This document shows, one piece after another, positions 24,541 to 34,415 of a stretch of DNA of 64,000 nt (the stretch's first letter is position 1; each line of letters opens with the position of its first letter). The stretch is from Opitutia bacterium (GTDB lineage: Bacteria; Verrucomicrobiota; Verrucomicrobiia; Opitutales; Opitutaceae). Under the pieces are notes generated by a model. It made no database searches and had not been told where the DNA came from. It saw only the letters and a list, made by a program, of their open reading frames with translations. A program made the translations under genes and the position numbers. The stretch is taken from contig JACRHT010000016.1 of NCBI GenBank assembly GCA_016217545.1, positions 310,001-374,000 of the forward strand, read 5' to 3'.

Positions 24541-27060
24541 ATGTTCATCGAATCTTTCGGCCAAGACCTGCGCATCGGCCTGCGCGTCCTCGTTAAGGAA
24601 AAAGGCTTTTGCGCGCTCGCCGTCACGGTGCTGGCGCTCGGCATCTGCGCCGTCACCACGATGTTCGCCGTCGTCAACGGCACGCTCTTGCGGGGCTTCT
24701 CGTTCCCCGAGCCCGACCGACTCGTCGACGTGCAACTTGTCGATCCGACAAATTTCCAGCCGAACAACTTCAACGGTCAGATCCTCACCGTCGACTTCAA
24801 GGAAATGAGCGAGATGGAGCTGAAGTCGTTTTCCAGCCTCAGTGCTTACCTGAACGGCTCGACCGTCAACGTGACCTACCAGGGCCAGCCGCGCCGCTAC
24901 CAAGGCGGCTACATCTCGCACGACTTCTTCCGCACGCTCGGCATCAAACCGGCGCTCGGCCGCGACTTCCTCCCCGAAGATGACCGCCCGGCCGTCGACA
25001 AGGCCGTCATCCTCTCCGATACGCTCTGGAAATCCGATTTCGGCGGCGATCCCTCGATCCTCAACAAACCCATCCGCGTCAACGGCACCGCCGCCACCGT
25101 CGTCGGCATCATGCCGCCGAAGTTCCAGTTCCCGCAGAACGAGCAGCTCTGGATTCCCGTCAACGCCTCGTTCCCGCCGCGCGGGCGCGCCGACCGGAAC
25201 AACCAAACGGTGAACATCATCGGTCGCCTGAAGCCCGGCGTGAGCCTCGACGCGGCGCAGAACGAAATCGACGTCATCGCCAAGCAGTTCGCGCAGTCCT
25301 ATCCGGAGACCAACAAGCAGTTCTCGATGGGTTACGTCCGCCCGCTGATCGAGTCGTTCGTCGGCGGCGGCTTCCGCCAGACCGTTTTCACCATGCTCGC
25401 GTTCTGCGTCGGCGTGCTGCTCATCGCCTGCGTCAACGTGATGAACATGCAGTTCGCGCGCGCCACGCTGCGCAGCAAGGAACTCGCGATCCGCTCGTCG
25501 CTCGGCGCCGGTCGTTGGCGCCTCCTGCGCCAGATGCTCACCGAAAGCCTGCTCGTCGCCTCGCTTGGCGCCCTCGTCGGCGTGGGGCTCGCGTTCTGGT
25601 CCACCGATTTCATCGACGCGGCCTCGCGCAACACCGCGTTTCCCCTGCCCGCCTGGATGGCCTTCACCATCGATCCGATGGTGCTCGTCGCCGTCGTCGG
25701 CTTCACGCTCCTGGCCGCGCTCGTCTCGGGCCTTGTGCCGGCGTGGTTGTCGTCGCGCGCCAACGCCGCCGAAGTGCTCAAGGAATCCGGCCGCGGCAAC
25801 ACCGGACGCACGATCAATCTCATCACGAAGGGTCTCGTCGTCTTCCAGATTTTCATCACGAGCATCCTGCTCGTCGTCGGCCTGCTCCAGGTGCAGTCGA
25901 TCCTCCGCGCGCAAACGCTCGACCTCGGCTACGACACCGGCGGCGTCCTCGGCGCGCGCATCGGCCTCATGGAGGGCGACTACCCGACCGCCGCCACTCG
26001 CGCGTTGTTCTACCAGAAACTCGTCCGCGAACTCCGCGCCACGCCCGACTTCGAGTCCGCCGGACTCACCATCCGTTTTCAGATGATGTTCGCGCCGCAG
26101 GCCCCGATCGAGATCGAGGGCAAGAGCTACGCGCAACCCAGCGACCGCACGATCGCGCAGGCGGAGAACGTCTCGCCCGACTTCGCCCGCACGCTCGGCC
26201 AGAAGATCGTCGAAGGCCGCTACCTGACCGACGAGGACGCCGATGCGCGCGAGCCCGTCGCCGTCGTGAACGCCACTTTCGCCCGCAAGCACTTCGGCAC
26301 CGAGTCCGCCGTCGGCCGCCGCATCCGCACGAACTCTCCCGACGGCAAAAACGCCGGCGTGTGGCGCCGCATCGTCGGCGTCGTCACCGACGTCCGCATG
26401 CTCGGCCCGTTCAACACCCAGAACGACAACGCGGGCTTCTACGTGCCGCTCACCGCCGCGATCTTCGGCCCGTTGCCGACGGAAGTCACCGCGCCGCAGT
26501 TCGTCACCATCGTCGCCAAGCCCCGCGGCGGCCAGCGCGGCGAATCGCTCACTCGGGCGATCAGCGCCGTCGTGCAAAAAATCGACCCCAACCTCCCGCC
26601 CTACTTTGTCCAGACACCGAAGGCCTCGCTCGACGCCATCCTCGCGCAAAACCGCATCGTCGCCGGCCTCTTCGGCGTGTTCGGCCTGATGGCCATCGTG
26701 CTCGCCTCGGTCGGCCTCTACGGCGTCCAGAGCTTCTCGGTCAACCAACGCACGCAGGAGTTCGGTGTCCGCATGGCGCTCGGAGCGCAGCCCTCGACGA
26801 TTCTCGGCATGGTCTTCCGCAGCGGAGCCTGGCAGCTCGGCCTGGGCCTCGCGCTCGGGCTCGGGATCATGTGGACGATCGCGACGATCTTCTCCCAACA
26901 GATTGCCGGCGCGTTGTTCATCACCCAAATCGCGCCGTCCGATCTGCCGACCTACGTGGCGGTAGCCGGCCTGCTCACGCTGGTATCCGCCGGCGCCGTT
27001 CTCGTGCCCGCCCAACGCGCCACCCGCGTCGACCCGATGGTCGCGCTGCGTGCCGAGTAA
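24541..27060 (+). CDS. ADOP-type duplicated permease 7 (divergent subgroup)
   Basis: 839 residues, starting MFIESFGQDLRIGLRVLVKEKGF. It departs from the other members: the first helix reads LAVTVLALGICAVTTMFAVVNGTLL, the middle helix is ACVNVMNMQFARATLRSKELAIR, and the second-half signature is GLYGVQSFSVNQRTQEFG. The C-terminus is PAQRATRVDPMVALRAE. The first periplasmic domain has FNGQILTVDFKEM where most siblings have the YPNFxDW segment. It is 11 nt from the TPR-propeller gene, which suggests that exported protein as its partner. Both halves are complete. Confidence 0.92.
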   Translation: MFIESFGQDLRIGLRVLVKEKGFCALAVTVLALGICAVTTMFAVVNGTLLRGFSFPEPDRLVDVQLVDPTNFQPNNFNGQILTVDFKEMSEMELKSFSSLSAYLNGSTVNVTYQGQPRRYQGGYISHDFFRTLGIKPALGRDFLPEDDRPAVDKAVILSDTLWKSDFGGDPSILNKPIRVNGTAATVVGIMPPKFQFPQNEQLWIPVNASFPPRGRADRNNQTVNIIGRLKPGVSLDAAQNEIDVIAKQFAQSYPETNKQFSMGYVRPLIESFVGGGFRQTVFTMLAFCVGVLLIACVNVMNMQFARATLRSKELAIRSSLGAGRWRLLRQMLTESLLVASLGALVGVGLAFWSTDFIDAASRNTAFPLPAWMAFTIDPMVLVAVVGFTLLAALVSGLVPAWLSSRANAAEVLKESGRGNTGRTINLITKGLVVFQIFITSILLVVGLLQVQSILRAQTLDLGYDTGGVLGARIGLMEGDYPTAATRALFYQKLVRELRATPDFESAGLTIRFQMMFAPQAPIEIEGKSYAQPSDRTIAQAENVSPDFARTLGQKIVEGRYLTDEDADAREPVAVVNATFARKHFGTESAVGRRIRTNSPDGKNAGVWRRIVGVVTDVRMLGPFNTQNDNAGFYVPLTAAIFGPLPTEVTAPQFVTIVAKPRGGQRGESLTRAISAVVQKIDPNLPPYFVQTPKASLDAILAQNRIVAGLFGVFGLMAIVLASVGLYGVQSFSVNQRTQEFGVRMALGAQPSTILGMVFRSGAWQLGLGLALGLGIMWTIATIFSQQIAGALFITQIAPSDLPTYVAVAGLLTLVSAGAVLVPAQRATRVDPMVALRAE

Positions 27061-27096
27061 CCGCCTCGCGACACCCGCCCCTTTCCCCGTCATCCC

Positions 27097-29523
27097 ATGC
27101 TCCCCGATCTCCGCTTCGCCTTCCGCTCACTCTCCAAAACCCCGGGATTCACGACCGTGGCCGTGCTCACCATGGCGATCGCCATCGGCGCCTGCACCGC
27201 CCTGTTCAGCGTGCTCCAAGCCGTCGTGCTGCGCCCGCTGCCGTATCCGAACCTCGACACGCTGGTCTCGATCTGGGCGGTGCAGGCCGACCGCAATCTC
27301 CAGGCGCCTGCCGTTTCGTGGGACAAATACCTCGCGTTCCGCGAGCGCAAGGACGTGTTCGCCGACATCGCGCTGCTCGCCAACAACGGCTTCACGCTCA
27401 CCGCCGAGCGCGCCGAGCCGGAACAAGTCACGGGCCTCCACGTCTCCGCCAACTTCCTCCCCGTGCTCGGCCTCGCGCCGCTCAAGGGCCGTAATTTCAC
27501 GGTCGACGAGGACCGCGCGGGCGGCGCGCCGGTCGTCATGATCAGCGCCCGCCTCTGGCGCAACCGCTTCGGCGGCGCCGCCGACGTCATCGGCCGCACG
27601 CTCCAGGTCGACGGCGTGGCCCGCGAGGTGATCGGCGTCCTGCCCGACCCGATGCCCGTGCCGTTCAACGGCACCGACGTCGTCGTCACCGCCGCGCGCG
27701 AGCTTCCCTACCTGACGGAGCAGCAGCGCAACTTCGCCGTCTTCCACGGTGCGCTTGCCCGCCTCGCGCCGGGAGTCACCCGCGAACAAGCCAACCTGCG
27801 CCTCACGGAAATGAGCAAGCAGTTCGCCGCCGCCCACGCCGGCCACCTCGATGCGCCGAACGCCAACGAGGCCCGACCGATCGCGCAGCAGGTCCTCGGC
27901 AATCTCGGCCAGCTCTTTTGGACACTCGCCGGCGCCGTCGCCGCCGTCCTGCTCATCGCCTGCGCGAACATCGCCAATCTCTTCCTCGCCCGCGTCAGCG
28001 CCCGCCAAAAGGAAATCGCCGTCCGCATGTCGCTCGGTGCCCGCCCCTCCGAGGTGGTGCGACAGTTCCTCATCGAAAGCCTCGCGTTCACCGCCGTCGC
28101 CGCCTCGCTCGGCGTGCTGCTCGCGTGGTGGAGCTTGCGCGGCATCGAGCTGCTCGCCGGCCCGCAACTCCCGCGCGGCGACGAGATCGCCCTCGATCCC
28201 GGCGTGCTCACGTTCTCCGTCGTTGTCGCGTTGCTCGCTTCGCTCGTCGTCGGACTTTACCCCGCGCTCCAAGCGTCGCGCACCGATGTCGGCTCCGTGT
28301 TGAAGGACAACACCCGCGGCGCCGGCGGCGGCACCGCCGCCAAGACCTTCCGCCACGCCCTCGTCGTCGCCCAGGTCGCCCTATCCCTCTGCCTGCTCAT
28401 CGGCGCCGGCCTGCTCGTGCTGAGCTTCAGCAAACTGAACCGCGCCGACCCGGGCTTCGCCACCGAGGGCCGCGCCTTTGGCGGCGTCAGCTTGCCGACC
28501 TCCAAATACGACACGCCGGAACGCGTGCGCGAATTTCACCGCCGCCTGCAGGAACAGCTCCGCCAGACGCCCGAGCTCCAACACGGCGGCCTCTCCGGCA
28601 ACGTGCCGCTCGCCGGCGGCGGCTTTCTCTCGCCCTACACCGTCAAGGGCCGGCCGATCGTGCCGTTCGGCGAGCGTCCGCTGGCCACGATCAGCAACGT
28701 CAGCGTCGACTACTTCGCCACGCTCGGGATCAAGCTGAAGGCCGGCCGCTTCTTCGCCGACACCGACACCGCCCAGTCCGAGCAGGTCTGCCTCATCAAC
28801 GAGACGCTCGCGAAGAAACTCTTCCCCAACTCCGATCCGCTCAACGAATCCTTCGTCATCGGCCCCAAAACCGACATCGTCGTCCGCATCGTCGGCGTCG
28901 TGAAGGACGTCAAGACCGCCGGCCTCAACGCGCCCGCCGGTGACGAGATCTACTATCCCTTCAACCAGCGCGGCCCGATCTTCACCGGTGTCGTCGGCCA
29001 CGCCCAGCCGGGACTCGCCGCCGCCGCCGTGATTCCGGCGCTGCGCCGCGCCGTCGCCGCCGTCGATCCCAACGTCGCGCTCGCCAACGTCCAGACGATG
29101 CCCGATCTCCTCACGCAATCGCTCGGCGTCCAGCGCGTGACGATGTCGCTGCTGCTCGTCTTCGCCGCCATCGCCGCCCTGCTCGCCGCCGTCGGCGTCT
29201 ACTCGATCATGGCCTACGCCGTCACCCAGCGCACCGGCGAGATCGGCGTCCGCCTCGCGCTCGGCGCGAGCGAACGCGACATTCTCGGCCTCATCCTGCG
29301 CGGCGGCGCCTGGCAGGTCGGCCTCGGCCTGCTGCTCGGCGTCGCCGGTGCGCTCGCCTCCAGCCGGCTCCTCGAGCAGGCGCTCTACGAGGTGAAACCG
29401 TTCGACCCGCTTGTCTTCTCCGTCGTAGGCGCCGGCTTCGCCGCCGTCGCGCTCCTCGCCTGCCTCATCCCCGCCCGCCGTGCCATGCGCGTCGATCCCA
29501 TGATCGCGCTGCGGGCCGAGTAA
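27097..29523 (+). CDS. ADOP-type duplicated permease 8
   Basis: 808 residues, starting MLPDLRFAFRSLSKTPGF. Of its first 60 residues, 54 are identical to those of the next gene, and a 110-nt stretch (27931-28040) differs at only about five positions from 30392-30501 of that gene. The middle signature is LIACANIANLFLARVSARQKEIAVR and the second half has YSIMAYAVTQRTGEIGVR, marking a subgroup that also includes the member at 39576. C-terminus PARRAMRVDPMIALRAE. The gap to the previous gene is 36 nt. Confidence 0.94.
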   Translation: MLPDLRFAFRSLSKTPGFTTVAVLTMAIAIGACTALFSVLQAVVLRPLPYPNLDTLVSIWAVQADRNLQAPAVSWDKYLAFRERKDVFADIALLANNGFTLTAERAEPEQVTGLHVSANFLPVLGLAPLKGRNFTVDEDRAGGAPVVMISARLWRNRFGGAADVIGRTLQVDGVAREVIGVLPDPMPVPFNGTDVVVTAARELPYLTEQQRNFAVFHGALARLAPGVTREQANLRLTEMSKQFAAAHAGHLDAPNANEARPIAQQVLGNLGQLFWTLAGAVAAVLLIACANIANLFLARVSARQKEIAVRMSLGARPSEVVRQFLIESLAFTAVAASLGVLLAWWSLRGIELLAGPQLPRGDEIALDPGVLTFSVVVALLASLVVGLYPALQASRTDVGSVLKDNTRGAGGGTAAKTFRHALVVAQVALSLCLLIGAGLLVLSFSKLNRADPGFATEGRAFGGVSLPTSKYDTPERVREFHRRLQEQLRQTPELQHGGLSGNVPLAGGGFLSPYTVKGRPIVPFGERPLATISNVSVDYFATLGIKLKAGRFFADTDTAQSEQVCLINETLAKKLFPNSDPLNESFVIGPKTDIVVRIVGVVKDVKTAGLNAPAGDEIYYPFNQRGPIFTGVVGHAQPGLAAAAVIPALRRAVAAVDPNVALANVQTMPDLLTQSLGVQRVTMSLLLVFAAIAALLAAVGVYSIMAYAVTQRTGEIGVRLALGASERDILGLILRGGAWQVGLGLLLGVAGALASSRLLEQALYEVKPFDPLVFSVVGAGFAAVALLACLIPARRAMRVDPMIALRAE

Positions 29524-29560
29524 CCGTCGCCTCTTTTCCACTCTTTCCTCCACGCTCCAC

Positions 29561-31981
29561 ATGCTCGCCGACCTCCGTTTCGCTCTCCGCTCGCTCGCCA
29601 AGACTCCCGGCTTCACCGTCGTCGCCGTGCTCACGATGGCCATCGCCATCGGCGCCTGCACCGCGCTGTTCAGCGTGCTGCAGGCCGTCGTGCTCCGCCC
29701 GTTGCCTTACCCGAATCCCGACGCACTCGTCTCGATCTGGGCCCGCAACGACGAGCGCAACCTCGAGGCGCCGGCGCTTTCCTGGGCGAAGTTCGAGGCG
29801 TTCCGCACGCGCACCGACGTGTTCACCGACATTTCCATGTCAGCCGGCAACAGCTTCACGCTCACCGAGGGCGAAGGCGAACCCGAGCAACTCCCCGGCC
29901 TCCACGTCACCGAAAATTTCCTCCCGATCCTCGGTCTCGGCACCCTTCGCGGCCGCAATTTCACGAAGGAAGAAGATTCCGAAGGCGGCGCACCGGTCGC
30001 GATGATCAGCCGCCAGCTCTGGCAGACGCGCTTCAACTCCGACCCGAACATCGTCGGCCGCCTCGTCCAATTCGACGGCGTCGGCCGCACCGTGGTGGGT
30101 GTGTTCGACAACCTCCCGCTGCCGTTCAACGGCACCGCGGTGCTGGTGCCGCGCGCTGACGACTTGCCCTATCTCCCGCGCGCCAACCGCGACAACGCCA
30201 TCACGCATCAGGCCATCGCCCGCCTCGCGCCGGGCGTGTCGCTGAAGGTCGCCAACCTGCGGCTCGCGGAAATGGTGCAGCAGTTCAAGGCCGACAAAGC
30301 CTCGCACATCGACGCCGAGAACAAGAACGAACTCCGCACCGTCACCCAGCAGGTGCTCGGCAACCTCGACCGCACGTTCTGGACGCTGGCCGGCGCAGTC
30401 GCCGCCGTCCTGCTCATCGCCTGCGCGAACATCGCCAACCTCTTCCTCGCACGCGTCAGCGCCCGCCAAAAGGAAATCGCCGTCCGCTTGTCGCTCGGCG
30501 CGCGTCGCGGCGAAGTCGTGCGGCAATTCCTCGCCGAGAGCATCGTCTTCACCCTCGCCGCCGGCGCGATCGGCGTCCTGCTCTCGTGGTGGAGCCTGCG
30601 CGGCATCCAGGTCGTCGCCGGCCCGCAACTCCCGCGCGCCGACGAAATCTCCCTCGACCCCGTCGTGCTCGGCTTCGCGCTCGTCACCGCACTCCTCGCC
30701 GCGGTGCTCATAGGCGTCTACCCGGCGTGGCAGGCGTCGCGCACCGACGTCGGCACCGTCCTCAAGGACAACACCCGCGGCGCCGGTGGCGGCTCGGCCG
30801 CGAAAGCCTTCCGCCATATTCTCGTCGTCGCACAGGTCGCGATGTCGCTCACGCTGCTCATCTGCGCCGGGTTGCTCGTCCTGAGTTTCTACAAGCTCCA
30901 GAACGCCGACCTCGGCTTTCAAGTCGAGCGCCGCGCTCTCGGCCAGCTCAACCTCCCGAGCGCGCGCTACTCCAAGCCGGAGCAATCGCGCGAGTTCTAC
31001 CAACAGCTCCAGCAAAAGCTCAACGAAGCGCCCGAGCTCGAGGCCGGCGGGGTCGCCTTCGGCGCACCGCTGACCGGCATCGGCGCCATCTCGCCGTTCG
31101 CCGTCCAGGGCCGCCCGATTCCCGAACTCACCAAGCAACCGCTCGCGAGCATCCGCCAGGTGAGCTACGGCTACTTCGCGGCGATGGGCATCCAGCTCCG
31201 CGAAGGCCGGTTCTTCGACACCACCGACCGCAACGGCGGCGAAAACGTCGTCCTCGTCAACGAGACGCTCGCGAAAAAGCTCTTCCCGGGTGAAAGCGCC
31301 CTCGACAAGGTGCTCCTCACCGGCCGCGGCAACACGAAGAACCGCATCGTCGGCGTCATCCGCGACGTCAAGGCCTCCGGCCTCGCCGCGCCGCCACCGG
31401 ACGAAATCTATTTCCCGCGCTCCCAGCGCGGCGGCGCCTTCATGAACGTCGTCGCAGCCGCCAAGCCGGGCCTCAACGCCTCGACCGTCATCCCCGTGCT
31501 CCGCCGGCTGGTGAAGGAGATCGATCCCACCGTCGCCGTCGCGACGCCGCAAACTTACGAACAACTCGTGGCCGCCTCCATCGGCGTGCAACGCGTGACG
31601 ATGGCGCTGCTTCTCGCCTTCGCCGGCATCGCCGCGCTGCTCGCGGCCGTCGGCGTCTACTCGGTCATGGCCTACGCCGTCACCCAGCGCACCGGCGAGA
31701 TCGGCGTGCGCATGGCGCTCGGCGCGACACCCGGCAGCATCCTCGCGCTTGTCCTCCGCTCCGGCGCGGTCCAGGTCGGCGGCGGCCTCGCGCTCGGCCT
31801 GATCGGAGCGTTCGCGGCGAGCCGCCTGCTCAGCGACGTGCTCTATCAAGTGAAGCCCTTCGATCCGCTGGTCTTCTCCGTCGTCGCGTTGTTCTTCGCC
31901 GTCGTGGCCACCGCCGCCTGCCTCGTGCCCGCGGCGCGCGCCACGCGCGTGAGTCCGCTCGACGCGCTGCGCAGCGAATAG
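29561..31981 (+). CDS. ADOP-type duplicated permease 9
   Basis: 806 residues, starting MLADLRFALRSLAKTPGF, 37 nt after its close paralogue. Similarity to that neighbour is highest in the membrane parts (CTALFSVLQAVVLRPLPYPN and ANIANLFLARVSARQKEIAV are shared exactly) and lower in the second periplasmic domain, so the substrate-facing parts are the ones diverging. It ends PAARATRVSPLDALRSE, where PAxRA replaces the usual PARRA. The next permease starts only 10 nt after the stop, so translational coupling is likely. Confidence 0.94.
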   Translation: MLADLRFALRSLAKTPGFTVVAVLTMAIAIGACTALFSVLQAVVLRPLPYPNPDALVSIWARNDERNLEAPALSWAKFEAFRTRTDVFTDISMSAGNSFTLTEGEGEPEQLPGLHVTENFLPILGLGTLRGRNFTKEEDSEGGAPVAMISRQLWQTRFNSDPNIVGRLVQFDGVGRTVVGVFDNLPLPFNGTAVLVPRADDLPYLPRANRDNAITHQAIARLAPGVSLKVANLRLAEMVQQFKADKASHIDAENKNELRTVTQQVLGNLDRTFWTLAGAVAAVLLIACANIANLFLARVSARQKEIAVRLSLGARRGEVVRQFLAESIVFTLAAGAIGVLLSWWSLRGIQVVAGPQLPRADEISLDPVVLGFALVTALLAAVLIGVYPAWQASRTDVGTVLKDNTRGAGGGSAAKAFRHILVVAQVAMSLTLLICAGLLVLSFYKLQNADLGFQVERRALGQLNLPSARYSKPEQSREFYQQLQQKLNEAPELEAGGVAFGAPLTGIGAISPFAVQGRPIPELTKQPLASIRQVSYGYFAAMGIQLREGRFFDTTDRNGGENVVLVNETLAKKLFPGESALDKVLLTGRGNTKNRIVGVIRDVKASGLAAPPPDEIYFPRSQRGGAFMNVVAAAKPGLNASTVIPVLRRLVKEIDPTVAVATPQTYEQLVAASIGVQRVTMALLLAFAGIAALLAAVGVYSVMAYAVTQRTGEIGVRMALGATPGSILALVLRSGAVQVGGGLALGLIGAFAASRLLSDVLYQVKPFDPLVFSVVALFFAVVATAACLVPAARATRVSPLDALRSE

Positions 31982-31991
31982 TCTCCTCTCC

Positions 31992-34394
31992 ATGCTAACC
32001 GATCTCCGCTACGCGCTCCGCCAACTGACGAAATCGCCGGGCTTTTCGCTCACCGTCCTGCTGATCCTCGCCCTCGGCATCGGCGCGACAACCATCGTCT
32101 TCACGATCGTCGATTCCGTGTTGCTGCGGCCGGTCGAGTATCCGGAGTCGGATCGCCTCGTCGTGGTGCGCGAGCGCTCGATGCCTCGCTTTCCGCAGTT
32201 TTCCGTTTCACCCGGCAACTACGCGAGTTTCGCCTCGGAGATCGAGGCGTTCGAGAGCACCTACGCCACGACCGGCCGTCTCTTCAATCTCACCGGCCGG
32301 GGCGATCCGGTGCGCGTGAGCGCGCTCGCCGCCAGCGGCCGCTACTTCGAAGTTCTCAAAACGCCGCCGTTCATCGGCCGCGCCTTCGGCCCTGCGGAGG
32401 ACGCCCCGGGCAAAGGAAACGTCGTCGTGCTCATGCACGCCTTCTGGCAACGGCAGTTCGGCGGCCGCCGGGAGGTCGTCGGCGAGGCGATCACGTTGAG
32501 CGGACAGAGCTACACCGTGATCGGCGTCATGGGGCCGGATTTCCGCCGCGGCAGCACGCTGGATTTGATCGTGCCCATGGCCCTGCCCACCGACCAGGCC
32601 GGCCAGCGCGGCGGGCACTATCTCAGCATGGTGGGCCGGCTGAAGCCGGGCGCGACGCTCGAGCAGGCCAACGCCCAGCTCGCCGCCGTGACGGCCCGCC
32701 TCGCGCGCGAATTCCCCGACTCGAACGCCGGCTGGGACGCGTTCGCGATCACGATGCTCGAGAACAACACCCGGAGCGCCCGCACCGCACTCTATCTGCT
32801 GCTCGGGGCCGTCGGCGCCATGCTCCTGATCGCCTGCGCCAACATCGCCAACCTGATGCTCGCCCGCGCGACCGTGCGGCACCGCGAAATCTCCATCCGC
32901 GCCGCGCTCGGCGCCTCGCGCTGGCGCACGGTGAGGTTGCTGCTTACGGAAAGCCTGCTGCTCTCGCTCGCCGGCGGCGCCCTCGGCGTCCTCGCCGCGC
33001 GTTGGGGACTCGATCTGGTGCTCGCATTCGGCAGCGACGCGCTGCCGCGCGCGGCGGAGATCGCGCTCGACTGGCGCGCCATTGGCGCCACGACCGCCTT
33101 GTCGGTCGTGACCGGCATCGCCTTCGGGCTCGCGCCGGCGCTGGCCGGGGTGCGGGTCAATCTCATCGACGCGCTCAAGAGCGGCGCCCGCACGGCCGGC
33201 GACAGCGGCATGCGCTGGGCACGCTCGGCCCTCGTCGTGATTGAGATGGCGCTGGCGCTGATTCTCCTGACCTGCGCCGGCCTGCTCATGCGGAGCTTCG
33301 TGACACTCGTGCACACCAGCCCCGGTTTCGATCCGAGCGGCGTCGCCGTCGCCTCGGTCGCGCTGCCCGAAAGCCAATACGACACGCCGGAAAAACAGGC
33401 GCTGTTCGTCGAACAGGTCCTCGCCAACTACCGCGCGGTGCCAGGCGCGCGCTTCGCCGCGGCCTCGCACTCCATGCCCTATGTGAGCAACGAGTGGATT
33501 CTCTCGCTCGAGTTCGAGGGGCGTCCCGCCCCGAAGCCCGGCGAGGGCGTCTCCGTGCATTACTTCGCGATCACCCCGGACTACTTCCGCGCGATGGGCG
33601 TCCCGCTCCTGCGCGGTCGCTCGTTCACGGCCGCCGACCGGAAGGACGCCCCGCGCGTGGCGATCGTGAGCGAATCGTTCGTGCGCCAGCATTTCCCCTC
33701 CGGCGAGGCGCTCGGCCAGCGTGTTGCCGTGGGCATCGGTCCCCAAGTGTGGCACGAAATCGTCGGCATCGTCGGCGACATCAAGCACGCCCGCGTCGAC
33801 GTGGCGACGATGCCGCAGGTCTACGAGCCCCTCGCCCAACAACCGTTCGACACCGTCACGTTTGCCGTGCGTTTCGACACGCCCGCCGCCGCTGCCGCGG
33901 CCGGGAGCGCGCTCAAGCAAGGCGTGCTCGCGGTCGATCCCGCCCAGCCGGTCATGCTTGGCCGGACGCTCAGCGGCTACGTCGACGAGACGAGCGCGCG
34001 GGAGCGCTTCATCCTGGGACTCTTCGGCGTCTTCGCCGTGCTCGCCGTGCTGTTGGCGGCCCTCGGCATCTACAGCGTGATCGCCTACGGTGTCGCGCAG
34101 CGTCGCACGGAATTCGGCGTGCGCGTCGCGCTGGGAGCGATGCCGGCGGACATTCTCCGGTTGGTGCTGGCGACCGGCGGCAGGCTGCTCGCACTCGGTG
34201 TGCTGCTCGGTCTGGCCGGCTCGCTCGCCGCGTCCCGTTTGCTGGAATCGATGCTCTTCCGCACCAACGCCCGCGATCCTCTCGTCCTCGCCGCCGTCGC
34301 CGCGCTGCTCGGCGCCGTCGCCCTTGTCGCGTGCCTCGTCCCCGCACGGCGCGCGGCCCGCATCGACCCGATGACCGCCCTGCGCGCGGAATAA
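31992..34394 (+). CDS. ADOP-type duplicated permease 10
   Basis: 800 residues, starting MLTDLRYALRQLTKSPGF. The 10-nt gap to the previous gene is the tightest within the permease array. The first periplasmic domain has FSVSPGNYASFASEIEAFES where siblings have YPNFxDWR. The middle helix is LIACANIANLMLARATVRHREISIR, and the second-half signature is YSVIAYGVAQRRTEFGVR. C-terminus PARRAARIDPMTALRAE. The conserved ALPESQYDTPEKQ block opens the second periplasmic domain, as in member 11 kb upstream types. The substrate is unknown. Confidence 0.93.
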   Translation: MLTDLRYALRQLTKSPGFSLTVLLILALGIGATTIVFTIVDSVLLRPVEYPESDRLVVVRERSMPRFPQFSVSPGNYASFASEIEAFESTYATTGRLFNLTGRGDPVRVSALAASGRYFEVLKTPPFIGRAFGPAEDAPGKGNVVVLMHAFWQRQFGGRREVVGEAITLSGQSYTVIGVMGPDFRRGSTLDLIVPMALPTDQAGQRGGHYLSMVGRLKPGATLEQANAQLAAVTARLAREFPDSNAGWDAFAITMLENNTRSARTALYLLLGAVGAMLLIACANIANLMLARATVRHREISIRAALGASRWRTVRLLLTESLLLSLAGGALGVLAARWGLDLVLAFGSDALPRAAEIALDWRAIGATTALSVVTGIAFGLAPALAGVRVNLIDALKSGARTAGDSGMRWARSALVVIEMALALILLTCAGLLMRSFVTLVHTSPGFDPSGVAVASVALPESQYDTPEKQALFVEQVLANYRAVPGARFAAASHSMPYVSNEWILSLEFEGRPAPKPGEGVSVHYFAITPDYFRAMGVPLLRGRSFTAADRKDAPRVAIVSESFVRQHFPSGEALGQRVAVGIGPQVWHEIVGIVGDIKHARVDVATMPQVYEPLAQQPFDTVTFAVRFDTPAAAAAAGSALKQGVLAVDPAQPVMLGRTLSGYVDETSARERFILGLFGVFAVLAVLLAALGIYSVIAYGVAQRRTEFGVRVALGAMPADILRLVLATGGRLLALGVLLGLAGSLAASRLLESMLFRTNARDPLVLAAVAALLGAVALVACLVPARRAARIDPMTALRAE

Positions 34395-34415
34395 TCTCCG
34401 ACCACTCCACCACCC

